A stretch of DNA of 64,000 nucleotides, from contig NZ_CP088149.1 in assembly GCF_002845275.2 (NCBI RefSeq), forward strand, positions 5,090,001-5,154,000, given 5' to 3'. Shown piece after piece: positions 1 through 9,127 of the stretch. The position numbers were made by a program, and so were the translations under genes. The notes below the pieces were generated by a model. That model saw only the letters and a program-made list of their open reading frames with translations. It had not been told where the DNA came from and ran no database searches. The DNA comes from Pseudomonas sp. S06B 330. GTDB lineage: Bacteria > Pseudomonadota > Gammaproteobacteria > Pseudomonadales > Pseudomonadaceae. Every line of letters begins with the position of its first letter. Position 1 is the stretch's first letter.

Positions 1-1250
<1,250 letters not shown>

Positions 1251-1277
1251 GCAAAACTCCAGAAAGAGGGTGTACCT

Positions 1278-1299
1278 GGACGCGAGCGCGCTCGCGTCC
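1278..1299. repeat. 22-bp perfect palindrome between bauA and mmsA
   Basis: The arms GGACGCGAGCG and CGCTCGCGTCC pair perfectly with no spacer. The palindrome sits inside the 73-bp gap between the two co-directional genes, 28 bp upstream of the mmsA start. As RNA it would form a GC-rich stem, which could be a processing, stabilising or attenuating element between the two cistrons. No T-tract follows it in the transcribed direction. Confidence 0.6.
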
Positions 1300-1323
1300 T
1301 CTTCTTATATATAGGTGTAACGA

Positions 1324-2670
1324 TCAGCTGACCTGGTTGATTGCTTCGCCGACCGCGTCGAACAGACGATCCAGTTCCTGCGGCTGGCTGTTAAAGGTCG
1401 GGCCAAACTGCAGGGTGTCGCCACCGAAGCGCACATAGAAGCCGTTTTGCCACAGCTTCATGGCGATCTCGTACGGACGCACGATGGCATCACCGTCACG
1501 TGCAGCAATCTGAATAGCGCCAGCCAGGCCATAGTTACGGATGTCGACGATGTTCTTCGCACCCTTGACGCCGTGCAGCACCTTCTCGAAGTGCGGCGCC
1601 AGTTCAGCGGCAGACTGCACCAGGTTTTCTTTTTCCAGCAGGTCCAGGGCAGCAATACCGGCGGCACATGCGACCGGGTGCGCCGAATAGGTATAGCCGT
1701 GTGGAAATTCCACCGCGTATTCAGGCGTCGGCTGGTTCATGAAGGTTTGATAGATCTCGCTGCTGGCAATCACCGCACCCATTGGAATGGCGCCGTTGGT
1801 GACCTGCTTGGCGATGCACATCAGGTCTGGAGTGACACCGAAGGCGTCAGCACCGAACATCGAACCCATACGGCCGAAACCGGTGATGACCTCGTCAAAG
1901 ATCAGCAGGATGTTGTGCTGGTCACAGATCTCACGAAGACGTTTCAAGTAGCCCTTAGGCGGTGGCAGAACACCCGCGGATCCGGCCAGCGGCTCGACGA
2001 TCAGGGCGGCGATGTTCGACGCGTCGTGCAGTTCGATCAACTTGAGCATTTCATCGGCCAGGGCGATACCGCCCTCTTCCGGCATGCCCTTGGTGAAGGC
2101 GTTACTGGCCAACAGGGTATGCGGAATATGATCAACATCGAGCAGTTGGCCGAACAGCTTACGGTTGCCGTTGACCCCACCCAGGCTGGTACCCGCGATG
2201 TTCACACCGTGGTAACCACGGGCACGACCGATAAGTTTGGTCTTGGTGGCCTGGCCTTTGAGACGCCAGTAGGCACGCACCATCTTCACTGCCGTATCGG
2301 CACACTCGGAGCCGGAGTTGGTGTAGAAGACGTGATTGAGGTTACCCGGCGTCATGTCAGTGATTTTCTCGGCCAGCTGGAACGACAGCGGGTGACCGAA
2401 TTGGAAGGCTGGCGAGTAATCGAGTACGCCAAGTTGACGCGATACTGCTTCCTGAATCTGCTTGCGGGTGTGACCGGCGCCGCAGGTCCACAGGCCCGAC
2501 AGTGCGTCATAGATCTTGCGACCCTTGTCGTCGGTCAGGTAGCTACCTTCAGCGGCAACGATTAACCGAGGATCACGCTGAAAATTGCGGTTGGCGGTAT
2601 AGGGCATCCAGTGGGCGTCCAGCTTGAGCTGGCTGGCCAAACCGACAGGAGCGTTTTCAGGCAGATTCAT
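1324..2670 (-). CDS. bauA: Beta-alanine (omega-amino acid)-pyruvate aminotransferase
   Basis: This is a class III PLP-dependent aminotransferase of 448 residues, the usual length of the Pseudomonas omega-amino acid:pyruvate enzymes. The start used here begins MNLPENAPVGLAS; an in-frame extension upstream would overlap the divergent regulator. Visible signatures are the YTNSGSECADTAVKM loop for PLP phosphate, ARGYHGVN, the LIFDEVITGFGRMG aspartate region and the AKQVTNGAIPMGAV segment carrying the Schiff-base lysine. It should convert beta-alanine plus pyruvate to malonate semialdehyde plus alanine, feeding MmsA encoded just downstream. The LysR gene on the other strand is the likely regulator. 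Confidence 0.95.
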   Translation of the reverse strand: MNLPENAPVGLASQLKLDAHWMPYTANRNFQRDPRLIVAAEGSYLTDDKGRKIYDALSGLWTCGAGHTRKQIQEAVSRQLGVLDYSPAFQFGHPLSFQLAEKITDMTPGNLNHVFYTNSGSECADTAVKMVRAYWRLKGQATKTKLIGRARGYHGVNIAGTSLGGVNGNRKLFGQLLDVDHIPHTLLASNAFTKGMPEEGGIALADEMLKLIELHDASNIAALIVEPLAGSAGVLPPPKGYLKRLREICDQHNILLIFDEVITGFGRMGSMFGADAFGVTPDLMCIAKQVTNGAIPMGAVIASSEIYQTFMNQPTPEYAVEFPHGYTYSAHPVACAAGIAALDLLEKENLVQSAAELAPHFEKVLHGVKGAKNIVDIRNYGLAGAIQIAARDGDAIVRPYEIAMKLWQNGFYVRFGGDTLQFGPTFNSQPQELDRLFDAVGEAINQVS

Positions 2671-2787
2671 CGGGCAAGTCCTCGCAAGGCAATGGGCAGC
2701 AACAAGTGTTGTTGCGACTAAATTGGCATGGCGATAAAGTCTAGAAAACCCAACTTTTCTAATCTTCAGATAGATGATGACTAAACT
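2671..2787. promoter_or_regulatory. Divergent promoter region bauA / LysR
   Basis: The 117 bp separating the two divergent starts is clearly more AT-rich than the genes and must hold both promoters. LysR-type proteins usually bind such regions through T-N11-A palindromes and autoregulate, but I could not fix a unique operator by eye. Confidence 0.5.
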
Positions 2788-3705
2788 ATGAGCCGCCGCC
2801 CCGACCCCCTCGCTCAAGTCAGCGACTTTGATATCCGTCTCCTGAAGATCTACCGCAGCGTAGTGGAGTGTGGTGGCTTTTCAGCAGCCGAGAACGTGCT
2901 GGGGATCGGCCGCTCGGCCATCAGCCAGCAGATGAGCGACCTAGAACAACGCCTGGGCCTGCGCTTGTGCCAGCGCGGGCGTGCAGGTTTTTCACTGACC
3001 GAGGAAGGCCGCGAGGTGTATCAGTCGGCCTTGCAACTGCTCAGCGCCCTGGAAAGTTTCCGCACCGAGGTGAACGGCCTGCACCAGCACTTGCGTGGCG
3101 AGTTGAACATCGGCCTGACCGACAATCTGGTGACCTTGCCGCACATGCGCATCACTCATGCCCTAGCCCAACTCAAGGACCGAGGCCCGGACGTACGCAT
3201 TCAGATCCGCATGATCGCCCCCAGCCAGGTTGAACAAGGGGTACTCGATGGCAGCCTGCATGTCGGGGTGGTACCGCAAACCAGCCCACTCTCGGGTTTG
3301 GAGTATCAGCCACTGTACAGCGAGCGCTCATTACTCTACTGCGCGGTTGGTCACCCGCTGTTCTATGCCGATGACCGCCAGCTGGACGACGAACGCCTCA
3401 ATAGCCAGGATGCCATTGCACCGACCTTCCGCCTGCCGGCCGATGTCCAAGCGCACTACCAAGCCCTCAATTGCACCGCCAGCGCTTCGGACCGGGAAGG
3501 CATGGCCTTTTTGATCCTCACCGGGCGCTATATCGGTTACCTGCCGGATCACTACGCCAGCTTCTGGGTACAACAAGGACGCCTGCGCGCACTCAAACCT
3601 ACACAGCGCTTTTATGACCTGAGCCTGTGCTGGGTAACGCGTAAAGGACGGCGCCCGCATCTGGTCCTGGAAAGCTTTCTGGAAAGCCTGGCGGCTACTC
3701 GCTGA
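2788..3705 (+). CDS. LysR-type regulator of the bauA-mmsA operon
   Basis: The 305-residue protein has an N-terminal winged helix-turn-helix (about residues 10-70, with GGFSAAENVLGIGRSAISQQ and LEQRLGLRLCQR) followed by a LysR substrate-binding domain. The length is normal for the family. It is transcribed away from the aminotransferase gene, the usual arrangement for a LysR regulator and its target. I infer an effector related to beta-alanine or an omega-amino acid; the sequence alone does not prove this. Confidence 0.88.
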   Translation: MSRRPDPLAQVSDFDIRLLKIYRSVVECGGFSAAENVLGIGRSAISQQMSDLEQRLGLRLCQRGRAGFSLTEEGREVYQSALQLLSALESFRTEVNGLHQHLRGELNIGLTDNLVTLPHMRITHALAQLKDRGPDVRIQIRMIAPSQVEQGVLDGSLHVGVVPQTSPLSGLEYQPLYSERSLLYCAVGHPLFYADDRQLDDERLNSQDAIAPTFRLPADVQAHYQALNCTASASDREGMAFLILTGRYIGYLPDHYASFWVQQGRLRALKPTQRFYDLSLCWVTRKGRRPHLVLESFLESLAATR

Positions 3706-3767
3706 GCACTAATGCTGGTAGGTTAGCCGATCAGAAGTGATACCCATTGCCTTGTCTGGAACCGCCC

Positions 3768-4430
3768 ATGTCCTTCGAAGTCCCTGCGCATCGTGTCCCC
3801 GCCCCGGGCAAGCCCGCTGGCCGCATTCGTCAGAAGAACGAGCAAGCCATTATCCAGGCAGCCGAAGACGAGTTCGCCCGTCACGGCTTCAAGGGTACCA
3901 GCATGAACACCATCGCCCTCAAGGCCGGGCTGCCCAAGGCGAACTTGCACTATTACTTCACCAACAAGCTCAGCCTGTATGTGGCGGTGCTGAGCAACAT
4001 CATTGAGTTGTGGGACAGCACCTTCAATGCCTTGAGTGTCGACGATGACCCAGCCGAGGCACTGAGCACCTACATCCGCACAAAGATGGAGTTTTCCCGC
4101 CGCAACCCCCAGGCCTCGCGAATTTTCGCGATGGAGATCATCAGTGGTGGTCAGTGCCTTAGCGACTACTTCAGCCAGGATTACCGCGACTGGTTCAAGG
4201 GCCGCGCTGCCGTGTTCCAGGCCTGGATCGACGCCGGGAAAATGGACCCGGTCGATCCTGTGCATCTGATTTTCCTGCTGTGGGGCAGCACTCAGCATTA
4301 CGCCGATTTCGCCACGCAGATCTGCCAGGTCACCGGCCGTAGCCGCCTGACCAAGCAAGACATGCAAGATGCCAGCAACAACCTTATCCACATCATTCTC
4401 AAAGGCTGTGGCCTGAAACTTCCCGACTGA
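3768..4430 (+). CDS. TetR-family regulator with RutR-type C-terminal domain
   Basis: The 220-residue protein starts at MSFEVPAHRVP; a TTG seven codons upstream is possible but less likely. Residues about 22-70 form the TetR helix-turn-helix (FARHGFKGTSMNTIALKAGLP, then LHYYFTNKLSLY). The C-terminal part (SRIFAMEIISGG, GRAAVFQAWIDAGKMDP, LLWGSTQHYADF) matches the RutR-like ligand domain seen in regulators of pyrimidine and amino-acid catabolism. It lies 62 bp after the LysR gene and 10 bp before yigZ. Its target is not obvious; bauA/mmsA or a distant catabolic gene is possible. Confidence 0.85.
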   Translation: MSFEVPAHRVPAPGKPAGRIRQKNEQAIIQAAEDEFARHGFKGTSMNTIALKAGLPKANLHYYFTNKLSLYVAVLSNIIELWDSTFNALSVDDDPAEALSTYIRTKMEFSRRNPQASRIFAMEIISGGQCLSDYFSQDYRDWFKGRAAVFQAWIDAGKMDPVDPVHLIFLLWGSTQHYADFATQICQVTGRSRLTKQDMQDASNNLIHIILKGCGLKLPD

Positions 4431-4440
4431 ACCTGCGTTT

Positions 4441-5025
4441 ATGCCTTTTACCCTGCTCGACACCTGCGAGTTTCGCGAAGAGATTCGCAAGAGCCGCTTC
4501 ATTACCCTGGCAGCGCCCATCAGCAGCGCCGCCGAGGCCATGAGCTTCATTGAACAACACAGCGACCTCGCCGCTACCCACAACTGCTGGGCCTGGAAAC
4601 TGGGCGCGCAGTATCGTAGCAATGACGACGGCGAACCCGGCGGTACCGCTGGACGCCCGATCCTGGCGGCGATCGAAGCCCAGGATTGTGACCAAGTAGT
4701 GGTATTGGTGATCCGCTGGTATGGCGGTATTCAACTGGGCACCGGCGGCCTTGCCCGTGCTTACGGCGGCGGTGCCAATAAATGTTTGCAGCAAGCCGAA
4801 AAACGGCTGCTGGTCAGTCGCTGCGAAGTCAGCTGCAGTTGCGGATTCAGTGAACTTGCCCTGCTCAAACTACGTGTGGCGGAAGCTGACGGCCTGGTCC
4901 TGGAAGAACACTTCACCGCCAATGGCGTCGACCTGCTCCTGGCCTTGGGTGAAGAACAGATCGATCCACTCCAACGCCAACTGGCCGACCTGAGCCGCGG
5001 TCGAATCTTGCTCGAACGACGCTGA
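4441..5025 (+). CDS. yigZ: YigZ/IMPACT-family protein
   Basis: The 194-residue protein has the IMPACT N-terminal domain: KSRFITLAAPIS, THNCWAWKLG, DDGEPGGTAGRPIL and a glycine-rich YGGIQLGTGGLARAYGGG segment, followed by the small ferredoxin-like C-terminal domain typical of YigZ. The length fits the family. Molecular function remains loosely defined; IMPACT proteins are linked to translation control in eukaryotes. It starts 10 bp after the TetR gene, so the two may be co-transcribed. Confidence 0.9.
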   Translation: MPFTLLDTCEFREEIRKSRFITLAAPISSAAEAMSFIEQHSDLAATHNCWAWKLGAQYRSNDDGEPGGTAGRPILAAIEAQDCDQVVVLVIRWYGGIQLGTGGLARAYGGGANKCLQQAEKRLLVSRCEVSCSCGFSELALLKLRVAEADGLVLEEHFTANGVDLLLALGEEQIDPLQRQLADLSRGRILLERR

Positions 5026-5031
5026 ACAATT

Positions 5032-5050
5032 GCCCACATTCACTGTGGGC
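5032..5050 (+). terminator. Probable terminator after yigZ
   Basis: A 7-bp inverted repeat, GCCCACA and TGTGGGC with a 5-nt loop, lies 7 bp after the yigZ stop codon. There is no long T-tract, so termination strength is uncertain. Confidence 0.5.
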
Positions 5051-5055
5051 CCGGC

Positions 5056-5266
5056 TGTGGATAACCTCTGGGCATTCGCCTACGCCCCTTGATTTACAAG
5101 GCCTACAGACAAACGATCATATTTTGATCAAGATTTGATGACAGCGCTTCAACTGTCCAAAAATCAGTCAGTTATCCCCATTTATTGCTCTTCGAAGGAA
5201 GCCTGAAGGCACTTATATCCACCTTCAGCAATTGCTCACAGATACTGTGGAGCAAACTGTGGATAA
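5056..5266 (-). promoter_or_regulatory. Intergenic stretch with DnaA boxes
   Basis: The gene-free stretch 5026-5362 carries two exact DnaA boxes in the same orientation (TGTGGATAA at 5056-5064 and 5258-5266, i.e. TTATCCACA on the minus strand). A one-mismatch copy lies between them in the opposite orientation (TTATCCCCA at 5172-5180), and a TGTGGAGCA near-copy lies at 5246-5254. The middle section is AT-rich. These match the known 9-mer recognised by DnaA. A DnaA-titration or regulatory site for the downstream SDR gene is an inference. Confidence 0.5.
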
Positions 5267-5362
5267 GCCGTGCACCCCTCCACCAACGCCCTATCCGGCC
5301 GCCGGTTGGCTAGACTGGTTATTCTTTGATCAACACCCCATCCACTAAAAAGGAGCTCCTCC

Positions 5363-6043
5363 ATGCCCTCGAACAAAACCGCCCTGATCATCGGGGCCTC
5401 ACGTGGCCTCGGACTGGGACTGGTACAACGTCTGCTGGAAGATCACTGGAAGGTTATCGCTACGGTCCGCGATCCGAACAAGGCCAGCGAACTGGCAGCC
5501 CTGCCAGGCGTGCAGGTGGAAACCCTGGAAATGAACAGCGCGAGCCAACTTGATGCCCTCCAGCAGCGTCTGCAGGGCCAGCGATTTGACCTGCTGTTTG
5601 TCAACGCAGGCGTCATGGGGCCAGGCGACCAGAATCCCGAGCGTGCGCAGCTGGCGGATGTCGGCGACCTGTTCATGACCAATGCCGTGTCGCCAATTCG
5701 CGTCGCCCAGCGCTTTGCCTCGCAATTGCAGAGCGATGGCGTGCTGGCCTTCATGAGTTCGATCCTTGGCAGCATTGCCATTCCTGACGGTAGCGAGATT
5801 TGTTTGTACAAGGCCAGCAAGGCTGCGCTCAATTCAATGATCAACAGCTTCGTCACCCTGCAACAGCCGACACAAACTGTCCTGGCCATGCACCCGGGCT
5901 GGGTGAAGACCGACATGGGCGGCGAAAATGCCGAGATTGATGTGCTCACCAGTACGCGTGGCATGCTTGAACAAATCAAGACCAACGCTGGCAAAGGCGG
6001 CCTGCACTTCATCAACTACAAAGGCGATAGCCTGATCTGGTGA
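5363..6043 (+). CDS. Short-chain dehydrogenase/reductase
   Basis: The 226-residue classical-type SDR begins after an AAAGGAG ribosome-binding site. It has the nucleotide-binding GASRGLGLG motif (residues 11-19), the NAGVMG motif, a catalytic serine region MSSILGS and the YKASK catalytic Tyr/Lys pair. Its substrate cannot be told from sequence. No co-directional partner follows: the next gene points the other way. The promoter must lie in the DnaA-box-containing region upstream. Confidence 0.9.
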   Translation: MPSNKTALIIGASRGLGLGLVQRLLEDHWKVIATVRDPNKASELAALPGVQVETLEMNSASQLDALQQRLQGQRFDLLFVNAGVMGPGDQNPERAQLADVGDLFMTNAVSPIRVAQRFASQLQSDGVLAFMSSILGSIAIPDGSEICLYKASKAALNSMINSFVTLQQPTQTVLAMHPGWVKTDMGGENAEIDVLTSTRGMLEQIKTNAGKGGLHFINYKGDSLIW

Positions 6044-6048
6044 CGTAA

Positions 6049-6156
6049 TTTACGGTGGGTTTGGATTCGACCGCCACCGCCTTCGAGGCCCGTGGCGGTC
6101 TGATCCTTGAACCGCGTCAGGCCCTGCACCTGAAGCGCCAAGGCAATCACGGTTGA
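6049..6156 (+). pseudogene. Possible 3' remnant of a lost gene at the edge of the NAD cluster
   Basis: Downstream of the SDR gene an open frame with strong GC3 bias reads GLDSTATAFEARGGLI then LEPRQALHLKRQGNHG and ends in TGA, 1 bp before the end of nadE on the other strand. Upstream it is closed by TAA at 6046-6048. The codon bias looks like a real Pseudomonas C-terminal tail rather than random sequence, yet there is no room for a full gene. A GTG at 6055 could start a 33-codon peptide, but no ribosome-binding site is evident. I do not recognise the parent family. Confidence 0.35.
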
Positions 6157-6157
6157 G

Positions 6158-7006
6158 TTATGGGGCATAGGGCAGTGCGCGTTTGTGAGCGGTCCTCTCG
6201 TAGGCATCGATGATCACCTTGGCAACGTCATCGCAGACAGGTCTGCCGAGCAGGAAGTTGTCGATTTCATCGTAGGTGCAGCCGTGTGCCCACTCATCTG
6301 GTTTGCCTGGATCGAGGTCTTCGAGGTCGGCCGTCGGTGTTTTGCACACCAGTTCTGTTGGAGCCCCCAGCGCCAGCGCGATCTGACGAACTTGGCCCTT
6401 GACCAGACCGGTCAACGGTGCCAGGTCACATGCACCGTCACCGAACTTGGTGAAAAAGCCCATTACGGCCTCAGCAGCATGGTCGGTACCCACCACCAGA
6501 CAGCCTTTATCACCTGCAATGGCGTATTGAGCGATCATCCGGGCACGCGCTTTGACGTTCCCTTTGACAAAGTCGATCTTGTGTTCATCGCTAGTGTGTT
6601 GACCGCTCAACGCGCCCATCATGGCGTCAACCGACTGGCCGATATCGACAGTCAGGGCTTCATCAGGACCAATGAAGCGCAGCGCTTTCTGAGCGTCTTC
6701 TTCGTCGCGTTGCACGTAGAAGGGCAAACGCACGGCGTAATACTTCGCGGTATAGCCTTCAGCACGTAGCTGCTCAACCGCCATCTGGCAGAGTTTCCCC
6801 GCGACAGTGGAGTCCACCCCTCCGCTGATCCCCAACACCAAGCCCTTGGTGTTAGTGGCCCGTACCCGCTCCTTGAGAAAATTTACACGGGCGAGAATTT
6901 CTTGTGCCGCGTCTTCGGCTTCATCAGACCACTGATTTACCTTCAGATCGCGGGCGATACGCGCCGCCGATGGAGCGACAATATCAATCTTCTGGTCAGT
7001 ACTCAT
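6158..7006 (-). CDS. nadE: Ammonia-dependent NAD synthetase
   Basis: The 282-residue protein is an NH3-dependent NadE, amidating nicotinic acid adenine dinucleotide to NAD+. The PP-loop ATPase motif GISGGVDSTVAGKL is clear, with VVGTDHAAEAVMGFFTKFGDG and the ADLEDLDPGKPDEWAHG substrate loop. There is no N-terminal glutaminase domain. The ATG used here overlaps the pncB stop by one base (TGATG), indicating translational coupling; an in-frame GTG one codon upstream is the only close alternative. It is the last gene of the leftward pncA-pncB-nadE unit. Confidence 0.95.
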   Translation of the reverse strand: MSTDQKIDIVAPSAARIARDLKVNQWSDEAEDAAQEILARVNFLKERVRATNTKGLVLGISGGVDSTVAGKLCQMAVEQLRAEGYTAKYYAVRLPFYVQRDEEDAQKALRFIGPDEALTVDIGQSVDAMMGALSGQHTSDEHKIDFVKGNVKARARMIAQYAIAGDKGCLVVGTDHAAEAVMGFFTKFGDGACDLAPLTGLVKGQVRQIALALGAPTELVCKTPTADLEDLDPGKPDEWAHGCTYDEIDNFLLGRPVCDDVAKVIIDAYERTAHKRALPYAP

Positions 7007-8244
7007 CACTTGCCCGCCTTGTCATTTATTTCCTTGATGCCGAACACACTTGCGGCGTACTGCAGGAAACTGGGGTCTTCACAGACATTCTTGACCGGAT
7101 CGTCAGAGAACTTTACAACCGGCTCACCGTGAACACGTACCAACTTCATCACGATGCTCAATGGCTCGACACCTTCAACGTCGCAGGCAAGGTTAGTACC
7201 AATACCGAATCCGACCCTGGCCCGCCCTTTCACGTGGCGGTGAATACTCAGCGCCTTCTCGAAGTTGAGGCTGTCAGAAAACATCAGCTCCTTGCCCTTG
7301 GGATCGACCCGCAACGCTTCGTAGCGCTTGATGCACATGTCAGCCCAGGTAAACGGGCTGCCTGAATCGTGGCGCAAGCCGTCGTACAGCTTGGCGTGGT
7401 AAAGGTCGAAATCCTTGTTCAGAAAGTAATCGGTGGAGAACACATCCGTCAGTGCAATACCCAGGCGACCACGGTATTCCTTTACCCAATTTTCCAGCGC
7501 AGCTTTTTGACTATGACTCAAGCGGCAATCACTTTGCTGGTGAACCATCAGCCACTCATGGGCCATGGTGCCGATCAAGGGCAGGTTGAATTCGTAGGCC
7601 AGTGACGGGTTGCTGGTGCCAACGAATACACCCGGGAAGTCGCGGCGCATGACATCGACAACTTCACGCTGGGCCAACTGGGACAAGCGCCGACGGGTCG
7701 AAAAGTCCGATACGCGAAAGTCAGCCAGTTCTTCCTTGGTAGCGTTCTTCTCCAACCACTCAAACTTCTGGTACAGGCGGTCACGGACCTGAGACAACTG
7801 GACATCAGGGTACTTGTGGCGATTTCGCAGCTCACTGACGGTGGCCAGCACCGGGATTTCGAACAGCATGCAGTGCAGCATTGGGCCACGAACACGGATA
7901 GCCAGTTGACCCTCTTCATTCGACACATGGACATAGCGCAGGTTGAAGCGGAACAGCCCCAGGAAACGCTGGAAATCCGGGGTCAGGTATTCACGGAAGC
8001 GGGAGTCGAAAATGAACCGTGATTCGTCTTCACGCACCTGCAAGTTAGCCAGGTTTTCCAGTTCATTACGCACCTCGGGAATCAGGTACGTCAGGTCTTC
8101 CTTGGAGCGCACAATCAGCTTGTATTCGACATCGTCGACATTCGGCAGTTGGTGGAGCACCGCCTGCATCATGGTCAGCTTGTAGTAGTCGGTGTCCAGT
8201 AAGCTCTGGATCAAAGGCTGGTTGTGGCTATAAACACTTTCCAT
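7006..8244 (-). CDS. pncB: Nicotinate phosphoribosyltransferase
   Basis: The 412-residue protein matches PncB, which makes nicotinate mononucleotide from nicotinate and PRPP. Signatures include the N-terminal LLDTDYYKLTMMQAVLHQ, the FSTRRRLS region, LIGTMAHEW with the histidine used for activation, and VFSTDYFLN. The start at MESVYSHNQ is preceded by a good AGGGGA ribosome-binding site; an in-frame ATG five codons upstream would overlap that site. It begins 1 bp after pncA ends and overlaps nadE by one base. Confidence 0.95.
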   Translation of the reverse strand: MESVYSHNQPLIQSLLDTDYYKLTMMQAVLHQLPNVDDVEYKLIVRSKEDLTYLIPEVRNELENLANLQVREDESRFIFDSRFREYLTPDFQRFLGLFRFNLRYVHVSNEEGQLAIRVRGPMLHCMLFEIPVLATVSELRNRHKYPDVQLSQVRDRLYQKFEWLEKNATKEELADFRVSDFSTRRRLSQLAQREVVDVMRRDFPGVFVGTSNPSLAYEFNLPLIGTMAHEWLMVHQQSDCRLSHSQKAALENWVKEYRGRLGIALTDVFSTDYFLNKDFDLYHAKLYDGLRHDSGSPFTWADMCIKRYEALRVDPKGKELMFSDSLNFEKALSIHRHVKGRARVGFGIGTNLACDVEGVEPLSIVMKLVRVHGEPVVKFSDDPVKNVCEDPSFLQYAASVFGIKEINDKAGK

Positions 8245-8245
8245 G

Positions 8246-8893
8246 TTATTTCCCCTCACATACGAAACGAGTCAATTCATCGCTGTTGTTCGCCAACACT
8301 GCGCCAGCACACTTCATTTCTTGCAGTGCCTGGTCGGCGGAGTCCTGGCTGATTGCGCGGCAGGCAGGTAGATAAACGGCTGCCTCGAACCCGGCAGCGA
8401 GCAGCTGTAGCACTGTCGATTTCACGCAGTAGTCGAGAGCTAACCCGCCGACGAGAACGGTGCTGATACCCCTCGCCCGCAAAACCTCAATAACGCCGGT
8501 GCTCAAGACATCATCGTGAAACAGGGCGCCGTACGGGTGTAGATCGACCTCGAGCCCCTTGTACACCATGTAGCCGTATTCACTGACCTTCGGCAGGCCA
8601 GGAAGAAGTTCAAAACCCTGGGTGCCAACAACGCAGTGCGACACCCAGGTCAGGTCTGCATGCGCCAGCCCTGTAGGAATACCCATTTCGGCGTGAGAGC
8701 CGACTACCCATTTTGCATTCGGGCTGTGGGCATCCTTGCTTCCAACGCGAAAACCTGCGAACGAGGCCATGAAGTTCAGCGCGGGTACGATCTCATCACC
8801 ACCCGGAACGGGCAGCTCATCTGGGCACAGCGGGGTGAAACCGCACTGTGCATCTACGTCGAAGCTAGCAATATGGGATTTGAGCATGTTCAT
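8246..8893 (-). CDS. pncA: Nicotinamidase
   Basis: The 215-residue protein is an isochorismatase-fold cysteine hydrolase. The triad is visible as Asp14 (FDVDAQ), Lys112 (VYKG) and Cys156 (LALDYCVKST), with the GSKDAHS metal-site histidine region. It should hydrolyse nicotinamide to nicotinate. The start at MNMLKSHIA follows GGAGG at an 8-nt spacing, so the longer upstream open frame is not used. It is the first gene of the leftward NAD operon, and its promoter overlaps the operator-like element at 8922-8953. Confidence 0.93.
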   Translation of the reverse strand: MNMLKSHIASFDVDAQCGFTPLCPDELPVPGGDEIVPALNFMASFAGFRVGSKDAHSPNAKWVVGSHAEMGIPTGLAHADLTWVSHCVVGTQGFELLPGLPKVSEYGYMVYKGLEVDLHPYGALFHDDVLSTGVIEVLRARGISTVLVGGLALDYCVKSTVLQLLAAGFEAAVYLPACRAISQDSADQALQEMKCAGAVLANNSDELTRFVCEGK

Positions 8894-8921
8894 CTCAGGC
8901 ACCTCCGCTGTCGTCTTGAGC

Positions 8922-8953
8922 ACATAATGCGTGTTAAGTATTATGTTAGTCAA
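8922..8953 (-). promoter_or_regulatory. Candidate NrtR-type operator and promoter of pncA-pncB-nadE
   Basis: On the minus strand a -35 TTGACT and a -10 CATTAT are separated by 18 bp. Over the spacer and -10 lies a perfect inverted repeat ACATAAT-N11-ATTATGT (8922-8946). A near-identical element in mirrored orientation serves the opposite gene at 9079-9108. Overlap with the core promoter suggests repression, most simply by the NrtR-like protein encoded alongside; the binding assignment is an inference. Confidence 0.6.
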
Positions 8954-9078
8954 CAGGTAAACCAAAAACTTTCGATTGCCATCATCACGACATAAATAAA
9001 AGAACCCATACCATACGTTATGCACAATTGACTCTACTGCCAGCGAGCGACGCCAGAATCCAGAATTTTACTTTTCGC

Positions 9079-9108
9079 TTGACGATAAAATACGTGACAC
9101 GCACTATG
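9079..9108 (+). promoter_or_regulatory. Candidate NrtR-type operator and promoter of the nadD-like/nrtR/Nudix unit
   Basis: TTGACG and CACTAT are 17 bp apart. The segment GATAAAATACGTGACACG plus CACTATG matches the minus-strand element upstream of pncA at about three quarters of positions, including TTGAC, ATAAtAC-like, ACACGCA and TATG blocks. It lies 20 bp before the start codon, so bound repressor would block initiation. Confidence 0.58.
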
Positions 9109-9127
9109 TTGGCGAAAGGAGGGCTGT

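Noticed and set aside
9014..9026. A third possible operator half-site (ACGTTATGCAC-like) between the NAD units
   Set aside because: The match to the two main elements is too short to be told from chance.
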